Source: Candidatus Aquidulcis sp. (GTDB lineage Bacteria; Chloroflexota; Anaerolineae; UBA4142). From it: DNA of 64,000 bases. The notes beneath the pieces are model-generated. The model worked only from the letters and a program-made list of their open reading frames with translations. It made no database searches and was not told the origin of the DNA. This document shows, piece by piece, positions 53,325 to 60,177 of the stretch. A program made the position numbers and the translations under genes. Positions within the stretch are counted from its first letter, which is position 1. Each line of letters starts with the position of its first letter. Where the stretch lies: the NCBI GenBank assembly GCA_020723345.1, contig DYJA01000001.1, positions 216,183-280,182 of the forward strand. The letters run 5' to 3'.

Positions 53325-53359
53325 GAAAAAACTCCCCAAGTTTTTGCGACTTGGGGAGT
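53325..53359 (-). terminator. terminator of the DUF6391 gene
   Basis: 10-bp stem ACTCCCCAAG/CTTGGGGAGT with 9-nt loop; T6 run on the minus strand. Confidence 0.8.
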
Positions 53360-53387
53360 ACCGGAGCGCCGGCACCGGCAAGACGAT

Positions 53388-53891
53388 TCACGATCGGTCG
53401 CCCCACGCGATATCGACGTGCTGCACTTTGATCTGCCCCATTTGCGATTCACGGATGCCCACGATCCGCGCGCCGCGCACGTCCGGCGATGTCGTGACGC
53501 GCTCTTGGAGAACCGCGCCGAGCGGCTGCGCGACAAATGCGGCAAACGTCGTCGCGAGAATCACGTTGGGAATTTTGTCCAGGCGCGGTTTGCGCCCGAC
53601 GGCTAGAACCGCCGCGACCGCGGTGAGCAGCCCGGCGACGACGAGATTCGTTCCGCAGCGCGGATGGATCGCGAGCGCGCTTTCGCCGTTCTGCAAACGC
53701 GCGAGCGCGCGGCGCGCCGCGTCGTTCAGCGCGTCGTGCGCGACGTTGCCGTAAATGTAAAAACCGGTTGTATCCGAACGTCCGATGAGTTGCAAACTCG
53801 GATCGTGTTCGGTGAGAATCGTCACGGTGGCGTGCTCGACGGCGTGATGGCGGCGCACGGTAGCGATGGGTTCCATTTCCAGTATGTTCAT
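53388..53891 (-). CDS. DUF6391 family membrane protein
   Basis: 167 residues from ATG 53891 (GAGGTG RBS). 'VRRHHAVEHATVTIL', 'GRSDTTGFYIYGNV' and 'AIHPRCGTNLV' are the conserved DUF6391 motifs. Two hydrophobic helices follow (about 83-100 and 112-128). The conserved His and Cys residues suggest metal or redox chemistry at the membrane, but the family has no known function. A weak promoter (TCGACA-17-TAAAAT, minus strand near 53940-53970) lies upstream. Confidence 0.8.
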   Translation of the reverse strand: MNILEMEPIATVRRHHAVEHATVTILTEHDPSLQLIGRSDTTGFYIYGNVAHDALNDAARRALARLQNGESALAIHPRCGTNLVVAGLLTAVAAVLAVGRKPRLDKIPNVILATTFAAFVAQPLGAVLQERVTTSPDVRGARIVGIRESQMGQIKVQHVDIAWGDRS

Positions 53892-53978
53892 TCTTACACC
53901 TCGATTGGAAGTTGGAGATTGGAAGTTGGAGATATTTTACACCAAGACGCGGTGTGTGTCGAACGTGATTTTTGCCGA

Positions 53979-54151
53979 CGAGAAATCTCGTTATCGCCGC
54001 CGGAGATTTCTCGCTGCGCTACCCAGAAACTTGGTACCGCCGCCGATTGGAAATCGGCGGCTCGACGAGGTGAAAACTCGATCAATCGAGTTGAGCACAA
54101 TCGGTTTCCAACCGATTTCCACCTTGCTGAGACCCCGAATTCATTTGGGGC
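53979..54151. repeat. cluster of five consecutive palindromes
   Basis: GAGAAATCTC/GAGATTTCTC (53980-54012), GCCGCCGATT/AATCGGCGGC (54039-54061), AACTCGAT/ATCGAGTT (about 54075-54092), ATCGGTT/AACCGAT (about 54100-54116), CCCCgAAT/ATTtGGGG (54133-54150). This 270-bp gap has no gene; the hairpins may end the 54161-55072 transcript and belong to the dispersed families. Confidence 0.6.
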
Positions 54152-54160
54152 ATTTCTTTG

Positions 54161-55072
54161 TCACGCCAAAAGCAAATCGGAGAGCGCGGGCGTGAGATCG
54201 GTGAGCGCGTGGATTCGCGGTGCGATTTTTTCGCGCGCCGCGCCGATGAGGATCGTCGGCACGGGGTTGCGCGTGTGTCCCTTCGCCGTCGTGTCTTCGA
54301 CGTTGCCGTGATCGCTCGTGATGACGACAAGCGAATCGTCGAGAGCGATTTCGGCGAGGACGCCGCGCAAGAGGTCGTCCACCTCGGCGAGGACGCGCGC
54401 GGTGAACTCCGGCTGCGCTTTGTGCCCCGCCGCGTCGGTGAGGAAATATTCAAAGACGGTAAGATCGTTTTCGCGCGCCAGCCGCGCGAGGGTTGCGCCC
54501 GCGTCGCGCGCGGTGAGCAGCGGCACGTCCGCGCCGCGTTCGCGCCAGATTTGATTCGTGACGAACGCGCTGACCGCGCGCCCGGCGCGCAAATCGTCAA
54601 TGTCGCGATAGCGCACGCCCGCCGCGTGAACCGCGTACGAAGTCGCGCCGCGCCGTGCCTTGTTGCGCGCGAGCCGCTCGAAGAAAATCGGCGGGTACGC
54701 GTTGGCGAACGCGACGCGGCGTTGCGCGGCGGTGAGTCGCTTGAACAGATTATCGTGCGCCAAGATTTTACGGAGCGCGGCGTTCGGGTACGGACCCAGG
54801 TGTTCGCCGATGGCGCGCGGCGCGTTGACGCCGGTGAAAAGCGCGGTCTGCCCGGTCGCGCTCTGTGGCAAGCCCGGCACGCCCAGCGTCGCGTCGGTCG
54901 GCGCGACCGAAACCAGGTTTCGCCCAGAAAACGGGTTTCTCATTTCGCGCGTCGGCAGCGCGCCGTCGAATAATTCGCGCAAGGTGGGCAGCGGCGCGGT
55001 GAGAAACGGATTGGTGGCGGGGTCGTTCGCGCCGAGGCCCCAGCCGTCGAAGAAGAGAAGTAGAACGCGCAT
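54161..55072 (-). CDS. alkaline-phosphatase-superfamily metalloenzyme (phosphoglycerate-mutase-like)
   Basis: 303 residues from ATG 55072. 'VLLLFFDGWGLGAND' supplies the first metal aspartate, 'SATGQTALFTGVNAP' carries the putative nucleophile (Thr/Ser), 'YFLTDAAGHKAQ' and 'LVVITSDHGNVED' contain the later metal ligands. This is the iPGM/alkaline phosphatase superfamily 'metalloenzyme' fold; size is much smaller than iPGM (about 510), so it is not phosphoglycerate mutase. Substrate unknown; a phosphomonoesterase or sulfatase-like activity is likely. No RBS is visible; short tandem repeats sit right at the 5' end. Confidence 0.8.
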   Translation of the reverse strand: MRVLLLFFDGWGLGANDPATNPFLTAPLPTLRELFDGALPTREMRNPFSGRNLVSVAPTDATLGVPGLPQSATGQTALFTGVNAPRAIGEHLGPYPNAALRKILAHDNLFKRLTAAQRRVAFANAYPPIFFERLARNKARRGATSYAVHAAGVRYRDIDDLRAGRAVSAFVTNQIWRERGADVPLLTARDAGATLARLARENDLTVFEYFLTDAAGHKAQPEFTARVLAEVDDLLRGVLAEIALDDSLVVITSDHGNVEDTTAKGHTRNPVPTILIGAAREKIAPRIHALTDLTPALSDLLLA

Positions 55073-55075
55073 GGT

Positions 55076-55140
55076 CAATTGGGCAATCAGGCAATCGGGC
55101 AATCAGGTAAACAGGTAGACAGGTAAACAGGTAGACAGGC
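55076..55140. repeat. short tandem repeats upstream of the metalloenzyme gene
   Basis: Three 'gcaatc(a/g)gg' units followed by two 16-bp 'caggtaaacaggtaga' units. Confidence 0.7.
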
Positions 55141-55186
55141 GCGGCGCATTGTACCAGATGATTTGGCAAATGGCATAAGGAAGTTG

Positions 55187-55244
55187 CAAAAAATGTTCCC
55201 GCGCCAAGCGTCAGCGCGAGTCGCTTACCACCTGGCGCGGGAAC
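55187..55244 (-). terminator. terminator of the DGR operon, 137 nt after the template repeat
   Basis: 12-bp perfect stem (GTTCCCGCGCCA 55195-55206 / TGGCGCGGGAAC 55233-55244) with an inner AGCG/CGCT stem, followed on the minus strand by ATTTTTTG. It bounds the 3' end of the TR RNA. The spacer between TR and terminator holds further hairpins (GGCAGAC-cgga-GTCTGCC at 55257-55274; AGGACAAGAT/ATCTTGTCT at 55321-55342). Confidence 0.75.
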
Positions 55245-55380
55245 GGTGGGTTATTGGGCAGACCGGAGTCTGCCGGGAATAGACTGGACCAATTTTCAAA
55301 ACCTCGGCGGTCATCTCCGTAGGACAAGATTCCATCTTGTCTAGACGTCGATAACGCGCAGTGCCGGTCGACTTGGAAAA

Positions 55381-55502
55381 TTGTGGGAGAACACAACCCG
55401 CACACCCACATTGTTGTTGAAGTTGTCAGGGTTGTTCCTGTTGCGGTACGCCGCGCGCGCGTGGTCTTGATTGTTGTTCCACGACCCGCCGCGCAACACG
55501 CG
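55381..55502 (-). repeat. DGR template repeat (TR)
   Basis: 122 bp, aligned without gaps to the VR at 57091-57212. 102 positions are identical. 19 of the 20 differences are at adenines of the coding-sense TR (30 adenines in all), one is at a thymine (55448). Read in the target frame the TR gives [37 protein letters not shown]: Asn AAC/AAT codons mark the mutable sites. The adenine-poor 26 bp at 55385-55410 are identical in both copies and are the likely initiation-of-mutagenic-homing segment. Confidence 0.97.
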
Positions 55503-55539
55503 TCTCCATCAGTCTAGCCCCAAACCGACCTGACGGGTC

Positions 55540-55896
55540 TCACGCGACTCGGCAGGTTTGGTTCTCCTTGGTCAACCACGCGCCGAGCAACTTGCCAACT
55601 TCCATTGCCAAACGCGCGACATGTTCGTACTGACGCATCGTCAATAGTTTCATCTCCTCGCATAAACGCAGATAGGATTTTAGTTTCACCAGCGCGACAT
55701 CGGCTTCACGCAGACGCGCGCGCCGTTCGGCGCCTTGCGTCATTCCGGCTTCAATCAGTTTTTCGTGCAAGCGCATTGCCGTTTGCTGGACGGCTTGAGT
55801 CAGCGCAAAGCGTTGTTCGCGCGGAAATTTCGCGGTCTGGGGCAGCAGCCACAGCAGCAAGTCATGCGTCTTGACAAAAATTGGCGACTGGGTCAT
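55540..55896 (-). CDS. avd: Avd-like DGR accessory protein (four-helix bundle)
   Basis: 118 residues from ATG 55896 (AGGA RBS), overlapping the 3' end of the reverse transcriptase gene by 35 bp. All-helical, basic, with 'KTHDLLLWLLPQTAKFPREQRF' and 'EADVALVKLKSYLRLCEEM' (in pieces), the typical pattern of bAvd / 'four helix bundle protein' accessory factors. Known role: a pentameric, positively charged scaffold that binds the RT and the TR RNA and is needed for cDNA synthesis. The TR begins 37 bp after its stop. An upstream in-frame ATG at 56037 is inside the RT coding region and is rejected. Confidence 0.92.
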   Translation of the reverse strand: MTQSPIFVKTHDLLLWLLPQTAKFPREQRFALTQAVQQTAMRLHEKLIEAGMTQGAERRARLREADVALVKLKSYLRLCEEMKLLTMRQYEHVARLAMEVGKLLGAWLTKENQTCRVA

Positions 55897-56965
55897 CGGG
55901 GATTCCTCGCGCAAGAGTGAGTTTGTCGAAGAGGGCTTGGCGCAAGCCGCGGGTCTGCGCGTACCGTGTGTGCGCGACCCAGCCCTGCACGCTGGCGGTA
56001 ACCCGTTCTTGCGAGATTTCTCCAACGGCATACGCACGCGCCAGCGCTTTCAATCGTCGCTGGAACGCGATGCCCTTGACGCGTTTCAACCGCCGCCGCG
56101 CGGGATAAGTGCGAAAGCCGAGAAAAGGAATGCCGGTGGCGACGGGGCACACCTGCGCGCGTTCCTCGTGCAGAGTCAACCGCAGTTGCGCGAGCGCGTG
56201 AATGATCGCGCGCCGCCATGCGTGGAGCGTCGCCTTGTCGGCGGCGAAGAGCAGGAAATCGTCCACGTAGCGCACATAGCCCCGACATTTCAAATCGTGT
56301 TTGACGAATTGATCGAACGGATCGAGATAAACATTCGCCCAGAACTGGCTGGTCAAATTGCCGATGGGCAGACCGCGCGGACGCTGGCTTGCGAACAGGT
56401 CGTCGCCCGGAAACCAGCGCATCGTATATTCTTCCGAGAGCACACCGTTGCCGCTGGCGAGAATGCGATCCACCAACCACAACACAGCGTCATCGCGAAT
56501 CCAGTGCGCGAGACGCGCGCGCAAAATGGCGTGGTCAATGCTGGGAAAGAATTGGCGCACATCGCATTGCAAAACGTACGGGAATTGCCGCGCGAAATAC
56601 TGCGCGCGATTGAGCGCGCAGTGCGTTCCCTTGCCTTTTTGGTTGGCGAACGAATCCGCGATAAAACGCTTTTGAAAAATCGGTTCGATGACGCGGCAGA
56701 GCGCGTGATGCGCCACCCGATCGCGGAACGGCGCCGCGCTGATGAGCCGGCGTTTGGGTTCGTGGATGTAAAACGAGTGATACGCGCCCGGCGTGTAGGT
56801 CTTGGCGGCAAGTTCCGCTTGCAGAATCAATAGATTTTCCGCGTCATTTATTTCAAAGTCCGCAACGGCGGGATTGGAACGTTTGCCCTTGCGCGCCGCG
56901 CGATATGCTGCGTACAGGTTCTCAAAATCGTACACGTGTGGATAGAGATGGCGATAGGTTTTCAT
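55862..56965 (-). CDS. DGR reverse transcriptase
   Basis: 367 residues. Catalytic motifs: the first Asp in 'CDVRQFFPSID' (about 134-144), YVDD at 233-236, and between them 'GLPIGNLTSQ' (198-207), the DGR-specific form of RT motif 4 (SQ instead of the SP of other RTs). A C-terminal thumb rich in Arg ('RRLKRVKGIAFQRR') follows. No maturase or endonuclease domain, which argues against a group II intron. It copies the TR RNA into cDNA with misincorporation opposite adenines. It lies 109 bp after the target gene, on the same strand. Confidence 0.97.
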   Translation of the reverse strand: MKTYRHLYPHVYDFENLYAAYRAARKGKRSNPAVADFEINDAENLLILQAELAAKTYTPGAYHSFYIHEPKRRLISAAPFRDRVAHHALCRVIEPIFQKRFIADSFANQKGKGTHCALNRAQYFARQFPYVLQCDVRQFFPSIDHAILRARLAHWIRDDAVLWLVDRILASGNGVLSEEYTMRWFPGDDLFASQRPRGLPIGNLTSQFWANVYLDPFDQFVKHDLKCRGYVRYVDDFLLFAADKATLHAWRRAIIHALAQLRLTLHEERAQVCPVATGIPFLGFRTYPARRRLKRVKGIAFQRRLKALARAYAVGEISQERVTASVQGWVAHTRYAQTRGLRQALFDKLTLARGIPDDPVANFCQDA

Positions 56966-56974
56966 ATTGCATCA

Positions 56975-57007
56975 AGACCTGTCAGGTTTCCAAAACCTGA
57001 CAGGTCT
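56975..57007. repeat. palindrome AGACCTGTCAGGTT...AACCTGACAGGTCT between target and RT genes
   Basis: 14-bp perfect arms, short loop; near copy of 32602-32635. No T-run follows on the minus strand, so it should not fully stop transcription into the RT gene but may tune the target:RT ratio. Confidence 0.65.
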
Positions 57008-57027
57008 GGTCCCAAAAAAAAATTTCG

Positions 57028-57052
57028 CTGGGGGGCAAAAAACGCCCCCCAG
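57028..57052. other. GC-rich DNA hairpin downstream of the VR
   Basis: 9-bp perfect inverted repeat CTGGGGGGC / GCCCCCCAG with 7-nt loop, 38 bp downstream (coding sense) of the VR and 22 bp after the target stop. In the BPP-1 prototype a DNA hairpin/cruciform just downstream of the VR marks the homing target. Confidence 0.6.
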
Positions 57053-57074
57053 ACCCCCCACAGAAAAACAGAAT

Positions 57075-60020
57075 TCAGAACCCAGAACCTTTGGGGGAGA
57101 ACACAACCCGCACACCCACATCGCCGCTGAAGGAGTCAGGGGAGTCCCTGTAGCGGACCGCCGCGCGCGCGTGGACTCGACCGTCGAGCCACGACCCGCC
57201 GCGCAACACGCGAAGCGCGTCAGATTTTTCATTCTCGCGTCCATCGTCAGCGCGATAAGGGTACGGCTTGTAAATTGAGTGGCACCATTCCCACACATTG
57301 CCTGCCAGATCGAATGCGCCGCAGTGTGACGCGCCTTCAAGGTACTGACCCACCGCCGTGGTGTGTCCAATCTCGCTTTCAGAGGTGTTCGCGCGATTCG
57401 CGTCAAACTGATTTCCCCAAGGGTACGCGTTTTCCGCTTTGCCGCGCGCGGCGGCTTCCCATTCCGCTTCGGTCGGCAAACGCGCCACAAATTTTCGATT
57501 TTCGATTGCCGATTTAAGATTGGCATCTGCGGCTCCAATTTCCAATCTCCAATCTCCAATCCCAAAGGGACTTTCAGTCTCTAATCTCTCCGTGAGCCAC
57601 GCGCAGAACGCCATTGCCTCGAACCACGTTATACCCACAATCGGATGATTGTCAAGATTCCAGCGGCGGTCATTCCACCAGTTCGGTTGCGCGCGTTCTT
57701 TGCGTCCTTCGACCCAATTACGATAATCCTCGCGGTACTTTTTGTCAATTTGCGACAGGTCGGGCGTGTACTTGCCGTGTCGCCAATCCCAACCCTTGGG
57801 TGTCCAATAATCTTTGTTTTCGTATCCGCGCGCGTCGACGAAGAGTTTGTACTGCGCGTTCGTCACCGGATACTTGCCGATCCAAAAATCGTTCAATCGA
57901 ACAAGGTGGCGTGGATGTTCATCGGAGTCGCCTTCACCTTCGCGACTGCCGATCCAGTACTCGCCGCCCGGCACCGGCACGACGACGGAGAAGCGCGCGC
58001 TCACATCCGCGCGCGGATCGCCCAGGCGTCCCAGCAGTTCACCCGCGAGTGCGCGCGTCTCTTTCGCCGGGAGTTGCGCGTTTGTCATCGGCGCGAGCAG
58101 TTTTTGTTTCACGTCGTCGACGATGGCGGGATCGAGGTACGGATCGCGCAGTTCCGCCAGACAGGACGCGACGAGGAGCGCGGCTTCGGGCTCCGGGCGT
58201 TCGAGCGCGCGGCAGAGGAAATCGCTCTGACGGCCTGAACGCGCGGGAAACGATGCCACCATCAGGCGCAATGTCTCTCCCCAGCCGGGCTGAGCCACCA
58301 GACCGAGCGCGGTAATCACCCCTTCCGATTCCAGACTGACCAAGTAGCACGCGGCGAGGTACTCTTGAAAAGTGCGGTGGTGGGCAAACCGATAGATTCC
58401 GGTCTCGCCTTCCTCGATGATGTTGCACCGGTTTTTCGCCCATTCGAGAAAGTCTTCGATTCTCTTTTGAGCCGTGTCCGCATCAGACAAACGCGAGCGG
58501 CGAATGATTTCTTTTGCCCATTCCGATTTGGGCGCCTCGTTCAAACCGGCTTGCAGCAGCCAGAATGCTGCGGGGGACAACAAGTCACACCGGTCTTGCA
58601 GGCGGCTGGGCACACCGGCGGGCGCGAGTTCGCTGTCGGTGCGGCGACCTTGTGCGCCCGGGCGTGAACGATCCCATTCGCCTAGCAGAAGAAAAGTACA
58701 TTTTTGATACAGTTCAGCCCGATTCTCCGGCAATTCGTAGCGGTGGTGCAGCATCGCAGTCAGTGTCAACAACAAGGGAGTTTCCGTCAAGGCGCGCACT
58801 TGGTCTTTGAGCGCGATGGCCTGCAAGAGTGATTTGCTTTTGCTTTCTGCTTGCCGCGCGCCTTCGGGAGTCAGTTGGTCATTCCGGCGGAACACTTCAT
58901 CATACCACGCGTACACAAACGCGCGAATCTGCTCTGGATCCAGCGTTTCAATTTCAACTTTTTCAAAACGGTTCAACACCGCATGTTCGCGATACGCTTC
59001 CGGACGCGAGGCGACGACGTACCGATTGGGATGTTCTTTGTCGTGGTCATGCTCGCTGACAAACGACTCCACCGCCGCGATGATACTGGGACGCCATTCC
59101 TCTTTGACTTCGTCCAACCCATCAAGGAAAATCAAACAGCGCCCCTGGGCAAGCCATCCCTCAAAGCAAGCGGCATTCAGGTTATACCGTTTGAAATCAT
59201 TTTCCAAAAACTGTAACAAGGCATGTCCTTCCGAGCGCGTGGTTTTGTCTTTTTCCGCCAAGTCTTGCCAAAAGCGCGCGAATTCGCTCAATGGAAAATA
59301 GATCGGTACCGGTAAAGGGTCGAACGATATCTTTAGGAGGTCTTTGATCAGCGCCGGTTTGTTCTGAAGCCAAGCTTCCGTCAGAACGACTGCAACATGT
59401 TTAAGAAAGGTAGATTTACCGGAGCCCGCTCGCCCTACGACGACAAGGCGAGGCGAACGCGCGAGCCATTCAGGCAATTCTGGCGCGCGTGTCGCGCGTT
59501 CACCGATCATCGCAGTGGGCGTTTCTTTAGATCGCTGCTTCTCGTCGGCAAGCGCGCCGTGCGCGCGCAAGGGGATGTAAACTTTATGCAGGCGAACCTG
59601 GAGCGCATAATCGTTTTCGTTCAGCGATTTCAGATCCAAGAAGATGTATTTGTCTCTAAAATCCTGAAGATATTCTCGCAACCGTTTGTCACGGCTCAAC
59701 CGATCCCGCCGAATTTTGAATTGGTCAATGATCCATTGCTCAACGATCTTGAATCCGCCGCTGGCAATCGCTCGCGCCAGCCCACTCATCAAAGCAACGA
59801 CAATCGCGAGAATTATCGCGCCGATGGCGATCAGCGTACCGTAAGTTTGGACAAGCGCGTTCCAATAATTGGTCGCGTCGCTCATCGGTTTTGGCAAGAG
59901 TGAAGGCGTGGGGGAAGGCGTGGGCGAAGACGGCGGCGTGGGGTTTTGCGCGAGTACAAGCCCCACGCTAGTCGCGAACAGAAAAACGAACAGCAGAACG
60001 AGCAGGGAGATTTTTTTCAT
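57075..60020 (-). CDS. DGR target: membrane-anchored NACHT NTPase with variable FGE/C-type-lectin-like domain
   Basis: 981 residues, GAGGAG RBS. A signal-like segment (about 4-24), Ser/Thr/Pro linker, TM helix (about 62-80), then a basic stretch (KIRRDRLSRDKR) that puts the rest in the cytoplasm. NACHT domain: P-loop GRAGSGKS (196-203), Walker B LIFLDGLDE (296-304). A helical region follows, then from about 690 a formylglycine-generating-enzyme-like domain ('VPGGEYWIGSREGEG', 'LRGGSW'). Residues about 937-977 are the VR; 14 residues differ from the TR translation. About 30 residues near 810-845 come from an intergenic-type repeat inserted in frame. Proposed role: intracellular recognition receptor. 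Confidence 0.95.
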   Translation of the reverse strand: MKKISLLVLLFVFLFATSVGLVLAQNPTPPSSPTPSPTPSLLPKPMSDATNYWNALVQTYGTLIAIGAIILAIVVALMSGLARAIASGGFKIVEQWIIDQFKIRRDRLSRDKRLREYLQDFRDKYIFLDLKSLNENDYALQVRLHKVYIPLRAHGALADEKQRSKETPTAMIGERATRAPELPEWLARSPRLVVVGRAGSGKSTFLKHVAVVLTEAWLQNKPALIKDLLKISFDPLPVPIYFPLSEFARFWQDLAEKDKTTRSEGHALLQFLENDFKRYNLNAACFEGWLAQGRCLIFLDGLDEVKEEWRPSIIAAVESFVSEHDHDKEHPNRYVVASRPEAYREHAVLNRFEKVEIETLDPEQIRAFVYAWYDEVFRRNDQLTPEGARQAESKSKSLLQAIALKDQVRALTETPLLLTLTAMLHHRYELPENRAELYQKCTFLLLGEWDRSRPGAQGRRTDSELAPAGVPSRLQDRCDLLSPAAFWLLQAGLNEAPKSEWAKEIIRRSRLSDADTAQKRIEDFLEWAKNRCNIIEEGETGIYRFAHHRTFQEYLAACYLVSLESEGVITALGLVAQPGWGETLRLMVASFPARSGRQSDFLCRALERPEPEAALLVASCLAELRDPYLDPAIVDDVKQKLLAPMTNAQLPAKETRALAGELLGRLGDPRADVSARFSVVVPVPGGEYWIGSREGEGDSDEHPRHLVRLNDFWIGKYPVTNAQYKLFVDARGYENKDYWTPKGWDWRHGKYTPDLSQIDKKYREDYRNWVEGRKERAQPNWWNDRRWNLDNHPIVGITWFEAMAFCAWLTERLETESPFGIGDWRLEIGAADANLKSAIENRKFVARLPTEAEWEAAARGKAENAYPWGNQFDANRANTSESEIGHTTAVGQYLEGASHCGAFDLAGNVWEWCHSIYKPYPYRADDGRENEKSDALRVLRGGSWLDGRVHARAAVRYRDSPDSFSGDVGVRVVFSPKGSGF
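57091..57212 (-). repeat. DGR variable repeat (VR) at the 3' end of the target gene
   Basis: 122 bp, homologous to the TR at offset 1,710. In coding sense, TR codons AAC AAC AAT CAA GAC became L-D-G-R-V codons and the NRNN..N..NNN block became Y-R-D-S..S..S-G-D. Non-adenine positions are nearly all conserved (91 of 92). Confidence 0.97.
57486..57590 (-). repeat. dispersed-repeat insertion inside the target coding sequence
   Basis: 'ccaatttccaatctccaatc' and 'ttcgattttcgattgccgat' tracts, characteristic of intergenic repeats elsewhere in the window (23325, 53896), here in frame and encoding about 30 residues (…FGIGDWRLEIG…SAIENRKF) between the 'CAWLTERL' and 'RLPTEAEWE' motifs of the FGE-like domain. 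Confidence 0.7.
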
Positions 60021-60061
60021 AGCGCGCTCCTCGTCGAGTATGGCGTGCCCGTGCGAGGAAA

Positions 60062-60090
60062 ATTATAACAGGTTCGGGAAGGCGTGTCAA
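60062..60090 (-). promoter_or_regulatory. consensus sigma70 promoter of the DGR operon
   Basis: Minus strand TTGACA (60090-60085), 17 bp, TATAAT (60067-60062): exact consensus. Transcription starts near 60055, 35 bp before ATG 60020. Confidence 0.9.
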
Positions 60091-60097
60091 AGGGAAA

Positions 60098-60126
60098 TTG
60101 TTTCGTTGCGTAAATGATGCTATAAT
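60098..60126 (+). promoter_or_regulatory. divergent promoter of the BTAD regulator
   Basis: TTGTTT (60098-60103), 17 bp, TATAAT (60121-60126) with extended TGC. Its -35 box is only 7 bp from that of the DGR promoter, so one bound factor could affect both. Confidence 0.8.
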
Positions 60127-60177
60127 CTGCATGGACGCGTGATTCTCGATTCGGAATGATTTTGCGCGGGGGAAATA

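Noticed and set aside
55896..56037. Longer avd start at ATG 56037
   Set aside because: It would add 47 residues encoded inside the RT frame with no RBS; ATG 55896 has an RBS and gives the normal family length.
55862..56965. Reverse transcriptase as part of a group II intron or retron
   Set aside because: SQ form of motif 4, absence of maturase domain, and adjacent Avd, TR and VR identify it as a DGR RT.
57075..60020. Target gene as a genuine sulfatase-activating formylglycine-generating enzyme
   Set aside because: The FGE-like fold is a common DGR variable scaffold; fusion to NACHT and location of the VR argue for ligand binding, and no sulfatase is nearby.
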